Of a DNA stretch of 64,000 nucleotides, positions 42,301 to 55,085 are shown piece after piece; within the stretch, counting starts at the first letter, position 1, and each line of letters begins with the position of its first letter. Source of the DNA: Capitella teleta (Eukaryota; Annelida; Polychaeta; Capitellidae). A program made the translations under genes and the position numbers. The notes below the pieces were generated by a model. The model did not search any database. It saw only the letters and a list, made by a program, of their open reading frames with translations, and was not told the DNA's origin. Location of the stretch: assembly GCA_000328365.1 (NCBI GenBank), contig KB302198.1, positions 235,511 through 299,510 of the forward strand. Reading direction: 5' to 3'.

Positions 42301-45300
42301 TTCTCTCACATAATATGCACCCATGATTTTCTTTAATATTTTACCTCATTTTTATAATTAATGCATGTAATTTTCTTTTATGTCATAGTGCACAGAAACT
42401 TTAATTTACGATTGTAAATTTTTAGCTATAAAAAATGAATAAATATTAATTTATGATTACCATTGTTATTGTTAGAGCAGCACGCAGCAAGCAGCCCTTT
42501 TGAGGGCCAGAGTGAGCAATTACGAGGTATTGAGTTCATACATGATATGACGCGCTTCGTGCATTTACAATTATTCTTCTTCATAATTGCGCAATAATCA
42601 TGTCCCTGGGAAACAGTGCATACTCCAGTAAAGGCTGTTGACCGCCGTGATGTGCTAAGCAGGTCCGAACAGGTACAAACATAAGCTCAACATCATCCCA
42701 TGCGTCACTTGGAACTACTCGAAACAACCGACTGTCTTAAAATGGCCACATAATTATGAAAATATGAAATTCGGACAATCTCATTATTGGAAATGGTGCG
42801 AAAAAAAGGGTATCTCCAATCAATTAGTGGACCAAGGGATCCCTCGCGCCCAGAGGGTTCGTTATTTTTCTCACTCCAGCACGTGGCGAAGACGGGAAAG
42901 AGAGACAGTATCCCCGGGCGGAATCACATTTGCACTCCTTGTTATGTTGTAAGTGACACGCACTGTGTTTTACGTTAACCAATTGTAATAATAATAGAGG
43001 ATACTGCGTATTTGATGACTAACCAATGCTTGTTATCACGTGATCTAAGAAACAAGGGCCAGGAAATGGGGCTAATGGCTGCGTTTCATGACATAACATC
43101 AAGATGCAATGTTTCAATCTGATTGTACCTGTGCTGATCAAAGGATCAAAGGAAGAAGGATGAATTCTTGGGCTTAGGAATACATTCAGATAATTGAAAT
43201 TGGCACTGTTGTGATTGCAATATGATCCGCAGTGAATATCTCTAATTACCACCACCCTAAATATTATTGATTTTGTAATTTGGGATTATAAATCAATATT
43301 GCCACAATACAATTAATCACTTCAGCCAAACTATATCACGGCAATGAGAGTAAACACAGAAGATGTCTCTCTCACCAAGTCAATCATGCAGGTGTTGATT
43401 CAAGAAAAATGCTGATAATTTATTGCAAAACGCATCAGGTCATAAGCAACAGTCGATGCAGTTATTAGTACTTATTACAAATATATAGACATGTGATCCT
43501 GGAGTCCGAAGGTGAAGTCATGGCACCGTATGCATGCCTGAGGTAATTTCGCCAGGTGAAGTTAAAACAATTACGTCATCACACCACCATTACGGCAACA
43601 GAGTGTCCTGGGGACGTAGAGACGCACAGTGTCGCATCACACGGATGGTTGAAAGCTGCTCACACAAGATCAACTTCATAGTCGGTGCTATAAATAGCCT
43701 TGAAGTACTGAGACACCTTTCTGGTGAAACTGGTTTTGCGCGAATCCACTTCGCGTTGAATGCGTTCACGTGTAACCTGTGGCAGCGTCATGAGCATCGG
43801 GTCAGACAGAGCGTTACGCCGCATCATGAACCGAGTGCAGTTGTGCACGTCGTCTGGTATGGCCATCGACTGGTGCTCTTTAGGTCGACACAGAGGGACC
43901 CAGATGAAGCCGGACGTCGATAAGAGACCTCTGGTCAAGGTGGACCGTGACCGATGTCCACTCGTGCTCTGTCCTTGCTCAGCCAAATGGTCAGACCGTT
44001 CTTCTTCGTATTTACTCGCAGTGCATGCCAGCGCGGGTGCTTCGATTGCATCTTGGTCGGCGGAGGACGTTGGCTTCGGAGTGGTTGAGACGCTGATGGA
44101 GTCTTCCTGCCAAGCTCTTCGTCGCCTGCGGGCACTCGGCTCAATGTTATCCATTTGAGGTGTAACTCTCCTGCAGCCTCATACCGGTCTGACGGGAGGC
44201 AGGCAGGGACATGCCCCTTTATCGAGGGGAAAGAGGAGGAGGCGGTGGTGGAGGGGGTAAAATTGCGAAGGTATACCTGACCAATCAATGCGCCCCTGAT
44301 GTAATCGGTGGTATCACATTGCCATGGAAATGGGGCCAATTCTTAGAAAGGTCTTGTTACCATGGTTACCCTTGTTATGTTCATTTTAAAGTGGTAAAGA
44401 CCGGCATTATTTTGGTCTATAAACTTGGCCCATAGGGCACACACGACGAGAAGCATCACATGTCTGCGAATTATGATATGTTATTCATCTGACGCTTGGG
44501 AAAGCATCATGGCAGATTGGATTGAACGTGCGCTGAGCTGGCATTTGGTTTACGAGACGATTAAAAGCTAAGCAATCTATAATGCATCGAGCTGAAGATA
44601 AATATCAATTTCATGAACGTATTACTTCCACATTAACACAAATGTGTAATTGGCTAAATATTATATAAAAAACTGAGCAGGCACTCAGAACTCACATTTC
44701 CATAATATTCATGGTTCAAATACCGTGGTTAACATCGCAAAATAGCAAGCGTGCAAGAGAGACTATTTAGACCATGGAAAAGCGCGGATGTGAAGACCTA
44801 CGATCGATTAATAAAAAAGGTAAGTGCACAAGATTGGCTGCGCAAGAAAAAATACAATGTAGGCAACGAAAGGAAAAAAAAAAAAAAAAAAAAAAAAAAA
44901 AGAAAGAAAAAAAACCCAGTGAAATGATCATAAAACGAGATGCAAGTAAAGCATTGATAATTGGGTTTGATAAATATGATTACATTAACTAACACCCAGG
45001 AATCTTCCCCAGTGGACATTATGTATGATGATCAACAAATTATCTTGTGCAGGTAAATACACTGCATATAAAAACGACTAGCAGTTCGTGCTCTTTAATT
45101 AGTCATCTTGGCATAATTTCTGCCCCCCCCCGGGTTCCTTTTGACACATTTGGTTGAAAGTAAGACGTTTCCTTAATCACAATGATAATTTGGAATTCTG
45201 CAATGCAGGCCTTTAGCTGGACGTTCACATAGGGCAGACGAAGGTGAATGAAAAATATGAAATCTACGATCACAAACAGATGAATTACTCTGTATTGGAT

Positions 45301-48300
45301 GTCCATCATAATTGAGTCTAAATGATGTACAGCCACGCAAATCATAAGAAATTTTATCACACACAAATTCTAGATAAATCTCAAGGGAGAAAATAACTTG
45401 TTAGGGTTACTTGGACACTATTGCCTACACCAGTTTTCAATTTCGGGATTTCAAGCTGTAGTGTACAGACATAATAGTCACTTATACATGCATACCGGTT
45501 CAAAGGTGTAATAAAAATACTCTTGTACACAAATATTGAGGGCTGAACCTTTGGAATTGAAAGCGGCGACCCACTTCCGGTGGCCATTGAAAGCCATTTA
45601 CAGGTCACGTTCACCATCAAACGATGACCTTGAAGAGGTCATTCAGACTGACGATGGAATCGATTTTCTTTATATGGTCTGCTTGTCAATCTGATGAGTA
45701 AAACTTTAATTGGAGCCCTAATGCAATATTAATACAGCATTGCGCTGCCTTTAGTTATAGCATTGACATTTTGCATGTTTCCGTTAATAAGGGCAAGGGT
45801 GCGTGTTTCCACACTCCTCCTGAGTACTCCGCCTTAAGACGTACTCCACTGAGCAAAGGCGTAATTCAATATAACTGTATTATAGATCAAATGCCATTAA
45901 TGCGCATTCCAAGAGTTATGTCACTATAAGCACGCAGCGTGTGCAACGCTAAACAACCTGATAACTCAGCAAATTGTGTCAATTTGCAGAAATACTATAT
46001 GACTTTATAGACGCGTTGATTTCCCTGTAAAATGTTTTGCGTAATAACTTTGAACGTTAATGATGACCCAACAGAATATAGAACCTTGTAAATTTTCCTC
46101 ATCGAGGAATCAATATGTATCTTGCATCTTTACCGATTTATGTACACGCAAGATTTCTATGCAGGAACCGATATGAAAAGACGGCGTTGAAGTGTATAGA
46201 CTCCCTTCTTAGGGGTTGACATCCGAACACAAGGAATCAGTGAATAGTGGGTGTCGTCTGCCTTCGACGTCGCTATTCCTTTCAATGTCATGCTCAAAGA
46301 TACTTGTATGCATTGAATACACGCGCAAGGGCATGCCGTATGTAGATATATACGGCATCATTTCTCACCAATACTCGACATGTTTTAAAAACAAAACACA
46401 AGGGAGAGAGAGAGAAAGGTATATTTAGTTATATGGCATATGTCCATTACTTGTATACATTCAACATAAATTCATTCGGTCGTGTTTACATCTCTCGGTC
46501 GATTTGTTTTCTGTTGCTGGCGAAACGGCGCGTTTTTAATTTCAATAGCATGATAAAGGCTTCTTCTGGTGAGACACACCCATGGCATCGGTGACACACT
46601 GCAATAGACAGCACCACGCAGCACCCGACATTGCCATACAATGATCATATAGTAGTGGCCGCGGATCATAACAGATGCAGGAACGTGTTATTTATATCCA
46701 AATTAGTCCGATTTTAGTGATCAAATAGGGCAAATAACGATGATTACAGGTCCATTCGCCAGACAGGGCACTAAGGGTTGGTACCCCTAATTGGACACAC
46801 CCTACGGCCAACGCTCATGCAAGGGGGCGATGATTCAGTCGGTAATTATTTGCTCTGAGGCGCACCTTGAACCACTGCATACAATGCTCCTGTCAACAAC
46901 TCGGTCTTCACAGGTCTTTATATGCATTGCCTTAATGAAGAGCGCGTGCCACAACTCTGCTGAGCAGCAAAACGTACAATTCCAATTAGATCAATTTGAT
47001 CAAAAGAGTTTGTAAGTAAACACTCTGAGTCAGGTGTGAAGTAAAAATGGGTAGATGGCTGTGATAGAACAGGGAAGGTATTTGTACTTATACTAGCTGC
47101 AGTACTTCATCAAGGTGCATGTGGGGATTGTAGTCATTGGTTATCAAGATTAGTATTTTATTACCTTGAAGGTTATGGTCAAATTTGGCGCAATAGTTCA
47201 TCTATTATCTATTTATACTTATTGCACCCTCTACATGTTGAGCTCTTCAATTCTACACCTGCTGTGAAATGTAACATTGCTAACCCGTGAAATCACCACT
47301 AAAAATGTACAAATATAGAGTGGGCCAAAAGTAGTCTACCTATTCCATATAAATTTTGCTCAAATGTATCAATTATAAAGAAAAAAAAATAACTACCTGG
47401 TATGGATTGCTATGTAATTTTGCGCCCATTTATGTGAAGAAATCAAGTAAAAATTCGATTTTGAAGGAGGGAGGAACATTTAAATGCAAGTAGTGAGTGA
47501 TCGCGAAGAGAGCAAAATCAGACGAGCCCCTGAACGAGCATTAAAACATTGCATCTCTTGTATGGCGCTTCAATGCAAACTCTCTGCTTTGTTTTGATAT
47601 TAGGAGATTAATGTTGCTGTCACAACAATAGCACTCTCAAACCAAAGCAATAGTACGAGAGGCTCGAGATCGTTGCCTTAATTATGCGTTCAATGAAGCT
47701 TATCCATGGTCCGGGGCCCTGTTTGCCGTCAAAATAGAAAATGTTGCGGAATGATGAGTGCACTCTATTAATTGATATAAATCGGCAATTTTTTTATGAA
47801 ATTGGAATAGAAATGATAGGATTAGCAACATGACATGTTACACTAACCATACCAAGTATTTATTTCTCTTATCTTTGTGTGATATTTACACTGCGATCTG
47901 TTTTGTAACACTTTTTCAGAAATGCGTAGCACCATTGGTAAGCATTGAGATCTTTAACATGGAGTAGATAGACTATTTTTGGCCCACTCTGTATACACAC
48001 ACTTTGATACTGTTTGGAGACGCTTTCAATCGTCAACACCAAGGTGCATGTTCACAGTATTAGCTTTTAAAATTTAGACTTTACAAGTCAAGGAGTTAAT
48101 AAAACTGACGAAACAAAGAATTGAAATCGAAATCGACAAACCTGCGTCTCCGATTCCATTAATGTCGATCTGAACGGACGCTCGTCGTAGCATGGTATTC
48201 ATGGCATCCGTGTCATTCTCTTTGACGGTATCCAGGAAGACGAGTTCATCCGGGAAGCGAACCTTGGGTCTTGCTTTCCCCTTGGCCGCCTGTTCCTTTG

Positions 48301-48325
48301 CGAACAAACTCGCTCTCCGGCTCAT
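39385..48325 (-). CDS. PPP1R27: Protein phosphatase 1 regulatory subunit 27-like, ankyrin protein
   Basis: Likely small PP1-binding scaffold. Minus-strand coding exons: 48325-48142, 39822-39672, 39496-39385 (447 nt, 148 aa; phases 1 and 0 fit). The N-terminus is basic and carries the PP1-docking RVxF motif as KVRF (residues 21-24), followed by PDELVFLDTVKEND as in PPP1R27 and MYPT proteins. Two ankyrin repeats follow: GMTPLHQAVIDGNFSAVRVL and SWTALHAACAEGHDEIARYL, then EGERPIDLVDPQDFPMIK to the stop. Human PPP1R27 has 154 aa and the same layout; the MYPT proteins are much longer, so PPP1R27 is the better match. The first intron (8.3 kb) is unusually long and hosts several insertions. The acceptor of exon 2 lies inside a tandem repeat. 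Confidence 0.92.
39813..39944. repeat. Three tandem 44-bp units covering the exon-2 splice acceptor
   Basis: The units 39813-39856, 39857-39900 and 39901-39944 differ by few bases. On the minus strand each contains a TG/T-rich tract ending in CAG|GGATGACCCC. The acceptor and the first ten bases of exon 2 of the PPP1R27-like gene are therefore triplicated, with potential alternative acceptors at 39866 and 39910. Confidence 0.95.
40490..40565 (-). pseudogene. tRNA-like pseudogene or SINE head
   Basis: The minus strand reads GTTTAGCTCAGTGGTAGAGC, a typical D-arm/A box, followed about 30 nt later by a degraded B box (GGCTTCAGTTCTCC). The anticodon stem does not pair well, so this is not a working tRNA gene. 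It lies in the PPP1R27-like intron 1. Confidence 0.55.
40773..41121 (-). mobile_element. Full-length SINE (family 1)
   Basis: Minus-strand copy with head at 41120-41030 (A box TAGCTCAGTCGG; B box altered to GGTTCGAGACT) and complete body; its tail is (TGACTGAT)n at 40773-40788. Flanking duplication AATAAGAAAAGGAAC at 40758-40772 versus AATAAGTAAAGGAAT at 41122-41136 (two differences), so older than the copy at 37321. Confidence 0.9.
41317..41943 (-). mobile_element. TIR element (MITE family 2), copy A
   Basis: Terminal inverted repeats read CAGAG(T/C)GGGC(C/T)AAAAGTAGTC at the left and the complement of AACATGGAGTAGATAGACTA...GGCCCACTCTG at the right. The interior matches copy B at 47316-47991 in reverse orientation (for example the segments around CATTTAAATG, GCGATCACTCAC and GGGGCTTATCTGAT). 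No transposase is encoded. It starts after a TA at 41315-41316; the TA at the other end is changed. Confidence 0.85.
41944..43659. other. Intron DNA, no further feature recognised
   Basis: Part of the PPP1R27-like first intron. An A-rich tract lies at 42097-42121. No exon recognised. Confidence 0.4.
43660..44154 (-). CDS. Hypothetical protein, 164 aa, in the PPP1R27-like intron
   Basis: A single minus-strand frame runs from an ATG in good context (CTCAAATGG) to a stop at 43660, with clearly higher GC and G/C-rich third codon positions than its flanks. The product is basic at the start (ARRRRRAW), Ser/Thr-rich in the middle, and ends in an Arg/Lys-rich segment (VTRERIQREVDSRKTSFTRK) with a tyrosine-rich tail. 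A possible acceptor (gaggctgcag) lies 16 nt before the ATG, so a non-coding first exon upstream is likely. I recognise no domain, signal peptide or membrane segment. It could be an independent nested gene or an alternative exon of the host gene on the same strand. Confidence 0.5.
   Translation of the reverse strand: MDNIEPSARRRRRAWQEDSISVSTTPKPTSSADQDAIEAPALACTASKYEEERSDHLAEQGQSTSGHRSRSTLTRGLLSTSGFIWVPLCRPKEHQSMAIPDDVHNCTRFMMRRNALSDPMLMTLPQVTRERIQREVDSRKTSFTRKVSQYFKAIYSTDYEVDLV
44155..47315. other. Intron DNA, no further gene recognised
   Basis: Contains an X-box-like site (GTTACCATGGTTAC, 44356-44369), an A-tract at 44875-44900, and a plus-strand ATG frame with a strong donor at 44774-44819 that I could not extend. 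Confidence 0.4.
47316..47991 (+). mobile_element. TIR element (MITE family 2), copy B
   Basis: 676 bp with inverted ends (TAGAGTGGGCCAAAAGTAGT at the left, its complement-like GACTATTTTTGGCCCACTCTG at the right), flanked on both sides by TA (47314-47315, 47992-47993). It is an inverted copy of 41317-41943, about 5.4 kb away in the same intron. The TA flanks suggest the Tc1/mariner superfamily. Confidence 0.88.
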
Positions 48326-51300
48326 GACGGCGACACCTCTGGTTGAGAATTCTCAAATGGACTGACGCGTCGCCCCAAGCAGACAGCTCAGCGTTCTCTT
48401 GTCGGTCACAGGTCTCTGTGAGGAAATAAAAATGAGGAGAAGGAAAGTCAGGCATCCGTACAAATGAAGCCAATACGCGGGGAATGCGATGGGGCTGCAT
48501 CAAACGCTAGATTTCAGTATGCTCCAATGGACTGTGGTTTTATGCTCAGCTGAACTGAGTGGTTGCCGAATCATGGCATTTGTTGTGATGTAAGTCAATT
48601 GTCGAGAATGAATGCAGCCGGGAAGAGGAGTCACGTGGGGATTAAATATATGTGGCATCGGATTTGGAAGATAGAAAAAGAGGTTGAATTATTTTCTATG
48701 ATGTGCCTCTTACTTCTGGGATAGATAATCACAAGCAAAAATACTGATACTATATTTATTATTATCCTGTATCTGCCTTCTTTTGCTTTCCAGATACTAG
48801 TATCTGGCAGTAATTAATTGTGATAATTCGATGAAATTTATATATAACAGTTACGCATTGCAGGTCCCGAAATTGTGAAATTCGAATTACGTATTTAATA
48901 TTAATATTAATAATAATATATTTCTTGCATGTCAAACAAAAAACATAGTAATGTATGCAGAACAAAACAAAACAAGAAGACAAAATAGTAGATACAATTA
49001 GATAACCAGAATCAATATGTACAAATAAAACACAACAGCTAGAGCTTTAGCTTCGTACATTAATACGTGTACGTGTACGGAAGCAGTGAACCGTTCGTTA
49101 ACTGTTTACGTCATATATCTTTTTGCGCATGCGTATTCACGGCGTTTATTCATTCAGGCGGAGAGAAGCGGTTAAACGTTCTGTTGATCATTTCCTTATA
49201 GCTGTTTTTGTGGAAGACTGAGTCAAAGGGAACAAAGCCTTAAACTGCAAACTTCGCATTTAATTTTTATAACCGGAAATTACACGAATGGTTGAGAGCT
49301 GTTGTGTATATATCCTGCTCTGTGATATGTTTATAAAGAGAACAAAAATTACACAAACGCAAAATGTAAATTATGAACGTTTTTCTAACATTTCAAATTA
49401 AATGTAAATCAATATCACAACGCAAGCAACATATTGAACGCGGCACGGACTGCGTGTCGAGTTTACAGCCATCGCCTGTGAATTGCAATTAGACGCATTA
49501 CGATTAATGCCCTTGGTGTTAGTTATAAAGGTGAGGTGAGGCCTAGATCTCGCTAACATTTGAAACAGCTGAGATCTTTCCTTCTAGGTGACCCTCCCCA
49601 TCAACAGCCATGGCATACTAGGTTGCTAGGTTACTGGGCAGACAGGTTTAAAACAGTCCATATGTGCTTTGGATGAGAATTACCAGGATATCTTTTCCTT
49701 GAAGTTGAGGTACTGATTATGCAACATTGCATGCGCAGTGTAGCTCCTCTCTTCTACATTCGGGTTCGTTCGCTTTTCAACTTAGGGCTTTATTTAACAT
49801 GGCAATCCTCAAACTAAAAATTTGAATAAACGATAATATATGTTGCTCTGGTTAGTTTTGTCAGATTTCGTTTTCATTGATGGCATTCAGAGGAAATTTT
49901 AAGCTTGGATGTTTTAGAGTGAATGTCTTAATTCTAATGACTAATTAGCTTAGACTATAATCATTTTATCCAACCAAAAATACCATGTACAGAAACAAGA
50001 GTGCTTTGTGCCATATGAGCTGTCATTACAGCAACGCGCGTTCATCTTATAAATCACACTTATACAAATCATACACAAGTATCTCGTTTCTCCCCTAAGG
50101 TAGACACCAAGCCGTCTTGTTGGTTCACAACCAACCCAGGTGCGGTCTCTAACGTCCGGATATACAATCAGCTCAATTAAAAACACGCAATACGTGTAAC
50201 AGTGATAACGAGCTGTGTTTTAGCACGCCTGCACATAAATTAAACGGTGTAATTATTTAACCACGAATTCACCTTTATCACTGTTTTCCAGCACCGCAAA
50301 TTTGATATAGTTCGGTAACCAATTAAGGTATTATCCAGATTAGGATTGACTAATTAGTCGTTAATGTAAGCTATAACAATTGCAATCCAATCGTGGAAAA
50401 GAAGAAAAAGAAAAAGAAAAAAAACAAAAAACCGTGTAATTCATGAAATATAAAACCTTATTCACCTTGATTACTTATGCATACATATTGCGTGAATCAT
50501 GAATGTTATGCGCAGTCACACGATCTCAACTTTCTGATTTCCATAAAGTATTTGAATTTAGAGTTGCAGTAATTTCGTATATGATAGTAAACTTAATAAT
50601 AACATTTTTGAAAAGCAGAAAAGCTCCCATATTTCAACGATTTAGTCACGTATCAGAAAACCCCGAGCCGATTTATGTTAAAGACTTAAGGTAAGATATT
50701 TCACTCATCTATTACATAATATAGGCCTATGTTCACAATTACTGGTGAAGTACTCTTTATTGCAAATATGAATTTGAGAACCTTAAAACGAATAATTCAG
50801 TCATTATTAGTTTACAGTTTATGCTTGGCAATTCTAAAGCTTTCCACGCCAATGGAGATTTCCATTCTAAATCAGCCATAGATAAAATGCGTCGGCACGC
50901 AATGAAAATGTATAGATACTTAAGTAGACCCAGCGTTCAAGTTGACCAAAGCAATCAACCGTGACTTAGATTTAACGATACCTTGAAGCAATTGCATGCA
51001 CGATAGGATACATGTATTTCAAATACAAGATTTATAATATTTTACAGCTCACCTGATCGGTCCAGGAGCAATTCTTAGAGGAAGCGAACGTACTTTTATT
51101 ACCACTTGCAGCTAATCTCATGGGACTCTACTCAGTGTATATCGAGCGTGGGTCCTACTTAAATAGAGCACTTGACTTTACGCACCGCATACTGGTAAAA
51201 GAAGAACAAGCTACACAATTTACTGTGACGTCATTGATTCTGGTGCACATAAAAACAAACGCTGCAAATTTCAAGTACTTGCGTCCAAGGACACTGGGTG

Positions 51301-54300
51301 CTAAATAATGAGTCATCTTTTTATGGTGCGTGTTTTGTTGACGAATTTACGACCGTTTTCCTGTTTGGGAAGTTTGGGTAAAACAAACAAATAAAGCAAT
51401 ATATACTTTGTGGTCGAATGGCGGTTTGAGGGGGATCAAGAACCGCGAGATGACGAGCAGCTCATTTCGCAGTGTGAACAAGTACTCTTCACTTCTTCAG
51501 ATTGATTGCACTCATATGTCAAACTATGATAGATTCGTGGAACTGAATTTGATATTACACAAGTATAAGCCGCTGTTAATGGTGCATTTATAAATGCTCA
51601 GAAATAACATTCCTTCGGTGTGCATGTTTTTATGACATGTTATCATATCTGATCAATCATGCACTCGAGTTAAGTTTAAACTTGATCGATATTCAATTCT
51701 TAATCATGTTATAGATGATTATAACAGTCTTGTGGACCCTTAAGATAACTTTTTTTGGGGGGGCCAAGCACTCGTTGACCCAAGCGAGGCACAGTATCAG
51801 ATTGCGTCGTCTGCCCACACATAACAATAGGAATGCAATAAGTGATCATCATTCGACGAGGAAGAGTTATTCAATTCTGTTGGCAATGGCTGTTTTATGT
51901 GGATGGACACAGCTTCTAACAGTGCCCACGGTGACGTGCTGGTCTGCATGGTAAACAGCACATTTGTATTGAGTTATGTGCTGAATGCCGGACCGGAGTC
52001 ATGACACGTTTTGCAAACGCTGATTGCGTAATGTTTTTTTTTTTCATTTCTGGAGCAAATGCAGATGAACAAACGCAACAGCTCAACAACCAAGAGATAC
52101 TTTTGTGGAAAGTTCACTCACTAATCGCTAAACCAGAATCGTCGGGTCCAGAAAAGGGGTTGCCTGATCTTACGAACGTGGAGCCAAGGGGTTAATTTCA
52201 ATCAATTTCATTGGAACGCAACAATAAGTTTGATACAGATATTACGTAATGAAATCAGTAACATTTTTAGTAACAACAATACTCACCTCACGAACGAAGT
52301 CTGTATAGCGATCGTATCTATCGTTCACTGGGATTATCCATGCTCTGTGCCCGACACACGTGCGTGATTACAATCAATGCCTGCGGCAAACTTAATGCAG
52401 GAGCACTTATAATGACAAACATTACTGCAGAGAAAAATTGCCACAAAAATGCAAGCAGAAAGCACACCTGAGTTCACAAAATATGAGACGAAAGCGAAAC
52501 ATGCAACAACTATACCGAAAAGAAAACTTGTGGCTGAATTTGGACATCTGGTGTTATGGTTTAGAACCAATTCCTGAACATCGTAAAAATCCCAAAGTAC
52601 GGTGTGTTCATTCGTCTGCGTGAGCGTGCGCGTTTGAAAATATTGAGGCAGATCGCTCCCGAACTATGTGTCCATCTCGTATCTAGATCGATCCACTGAT
52701 CATTGAAACTTTGTCTTTTTCTGATGTTTCGCCCAAAGCGAAGCAACATTCTAAGCACACACGGAAGTCGGATCCTTACGATCTCAGTTAAGGATCAAAA
52801 GTTAAATAACAAAAGCTTTGATGGCTCTTCGAATATCTTTGATGCATTCATACATCGTATATAGCTAAAGATCAGTCAAGGGAGTTATCTATTATTGTCT
52901 CCGTTAAAGATCTCAATCAGAACACCAAATTTCTAGCAAATTTGGTTAATTTGCATTATCATTCTTCATATGTCATGATTTAATAAATCTTATTTTCATT
53001 CGAAAAGTCAGGATCTCGCTCAAGATGGAGGCCATCAACACACACTCACAGTTCCACGAAATCTGCTTTACGATATCCCGTTGTAGAAACGCCACGATCT
53101 TTCAAGAAACCCTGCAAATCTTTGACTTTTCGCTTTGCAAATTCAACTTCTCTATTTGACGCTGTGAAAGAAAATTATCTTCTTTTTTTTTTTTTTTGGT
53201 TGTTGTTGTTGTTGTTGTCCCACCGATGAAACTAGGTCAACTCTGCGCCGCTCTGTGAATATTGGTAATCCGGTTAAGCAATTTTTTATTTGTATGTTTT
53301 GTGATGTTTATTAGGAACTATATTTTTTTATCTGTTTTTATGGTTAAATTGAGTGGGAATCAGTCAATTCTTGTGATTATTAACCCTATAAGTGAATATA
53401 TTAATGATTTATCATTGGTTTCCGACTGGAGGTGAATCGTCTGTGTTGATTCGTTACCATAGCAACCGTGTCGCCTTGAGGCAAATAATTATGTAAACCA
53501 GAACGATTTGGTGGGAGAATTAGAACCACTGTTTATAATTTGGTGTTATATATGGCAGCCAAAATCATTCACGATAGTGGGATAAGGGCTCCCGACAATT
53601 TCCCTTTCTTGTTGAATACGTCTTCTGAAGCCGCGGATGGGTCGAAATGACCAAAATTATATAAATTTCATTTTTCTCTTGAAATGATCATAATTTTGTG
53701 AATGGTTCCTGCGAGGATATAAAATAATTACAAGAATTGCTATTTTTCACAATGTGAAGACCTGCTATTGGCCTATCGGGTATTTTATAGGAAATTACAA
53801 CTCCTAATATCTATGATTATTTCAGTGTTCAGTTTATATTGAATAACACAAGACGATTGATCGCGAAGGTAACCCAGGGTGAAGCATTGGTTTACATATC
53901 ATTATTAGTAAACTATTATTTACTTGGGGCAGTCGTGGATGTCTATGGCCAAGTAACTAACTAGAGTTATATTTAGACCTGCATGGACACGAATAATGCA
54001 TAACATTTTATGATTTAAAAGTGCATGAATGCACGCGATACTATACATACATATGTACCATTCGAGGCCATGTTTGCGGGATGGGAATAAGACATCATGT
54101 GAACCCAGGGACCTTGTTTGCTAGTCAAATTATCAATAAATAAAAAAAAAATATGCATTCATAAGCTGCGTGTTTTATGGTTGTTTAAATATGATCATGT
54201 TTGTTTGGGGATGATCAAATGCACTTTTATCTATATGCCCCTTGCCTCAAGGCCACTGGGGTGTTATTGGAATGTGTTTCATCTTTTGTGCATATATGTA

Positions 54301-54538
54301 CATGTTCTATTTATAAAGTTAGGCTCTTTTGCGGTCACATCACTTATAATTTATGTTAAATTATTCATAGATGCCGATGAGATACTCATTCTTTCACGCG
54401 AAACAATGGCACCGTTTCAGTCCGCATGATCTTTGTAACTGTTCTTCTTAAATTACTTCCATCAGCAAACTTTTGCTTTATCGTTTTTGTTTTTCTTTAA
54501 CCGTTCATTTTTCCTGTACATGTTTTTGTACGAAATAA
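48326..54538. other. About 6 kb without a supportable gene
   Basis: Upstream of the PPP1R27-like gene. I see only short, uncorroborated reading frames. Landmarks: an A-rich tract at 50398-50431, a T-run and (GTT)n at 53181-53218, and an X-box-like site at 53453-53466. Promoter and enhancer DNA for the minus-strand gene is likely in the first part. Confidence 0.4.
53453..53466. promoter_or_regulatory. RFX X-box-like site
   Basis: GTTACCATAGCAAC fits the X-box consensus. Intergenic. Confidence 0.3.
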
Positions 54539-54775
<237 letters not shown>

Positions 54776-54825
54776 GTAAAATTGTGTTCCTTATTAGCTC
54801 TAAGTGGAAGTAAGTGGAAGTGGAA

Positions 54826-55071
54826 GATTGCGTTATGATTGCGAATTATAATTGTAATCCGTTATAATTGTAATTCTTCGGTGAGTCTGCAGTGCTGCCC
54901 AACTGCGTAACAAGGCCGGGCGCTGTGTACTACTGTCTATGGTGGTATGCAGGATAAAGAACCCTTGGGATTTATCGATAAGAGTAGGGGGAAACCCCGG
55001 TCCCGGGCCTTCTGTTCTGGCGCCCGTATCACCCGAATGATTTGGGTGGAGTCGTAAAACCCCATCACTCA
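54826..55071 (+). mobile_element. 5'-truncated SINE (family 1)
   Basis: Body and 3' tail of the family-1 SINE without the tRNA head. The direct repeat CTCTAAGTGGAAGT at 54798-54811 and 55072-55085 marks the target duplication, with a short filler of AAGTGG repeats before the body. It sits beside the (ATT)n tract. Confidence 0.85.
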
Positions 55072-55085
55072 CTCTAAGTGGAAGT

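Noticed and set aside
44774-44819. ATG frame MEKRGCEDLRSINKK ending in a strong GTAAGT donor
   Set aside because: No downstream exon continues it and it is followed at once by a long A-tract; left uncalled.
51120-51308. Weak similarity to the interior of MITE family 2 (around GACTTYAC...CGCAT)
   Set aside because: The match is too short and no inverted ends are found nearby.
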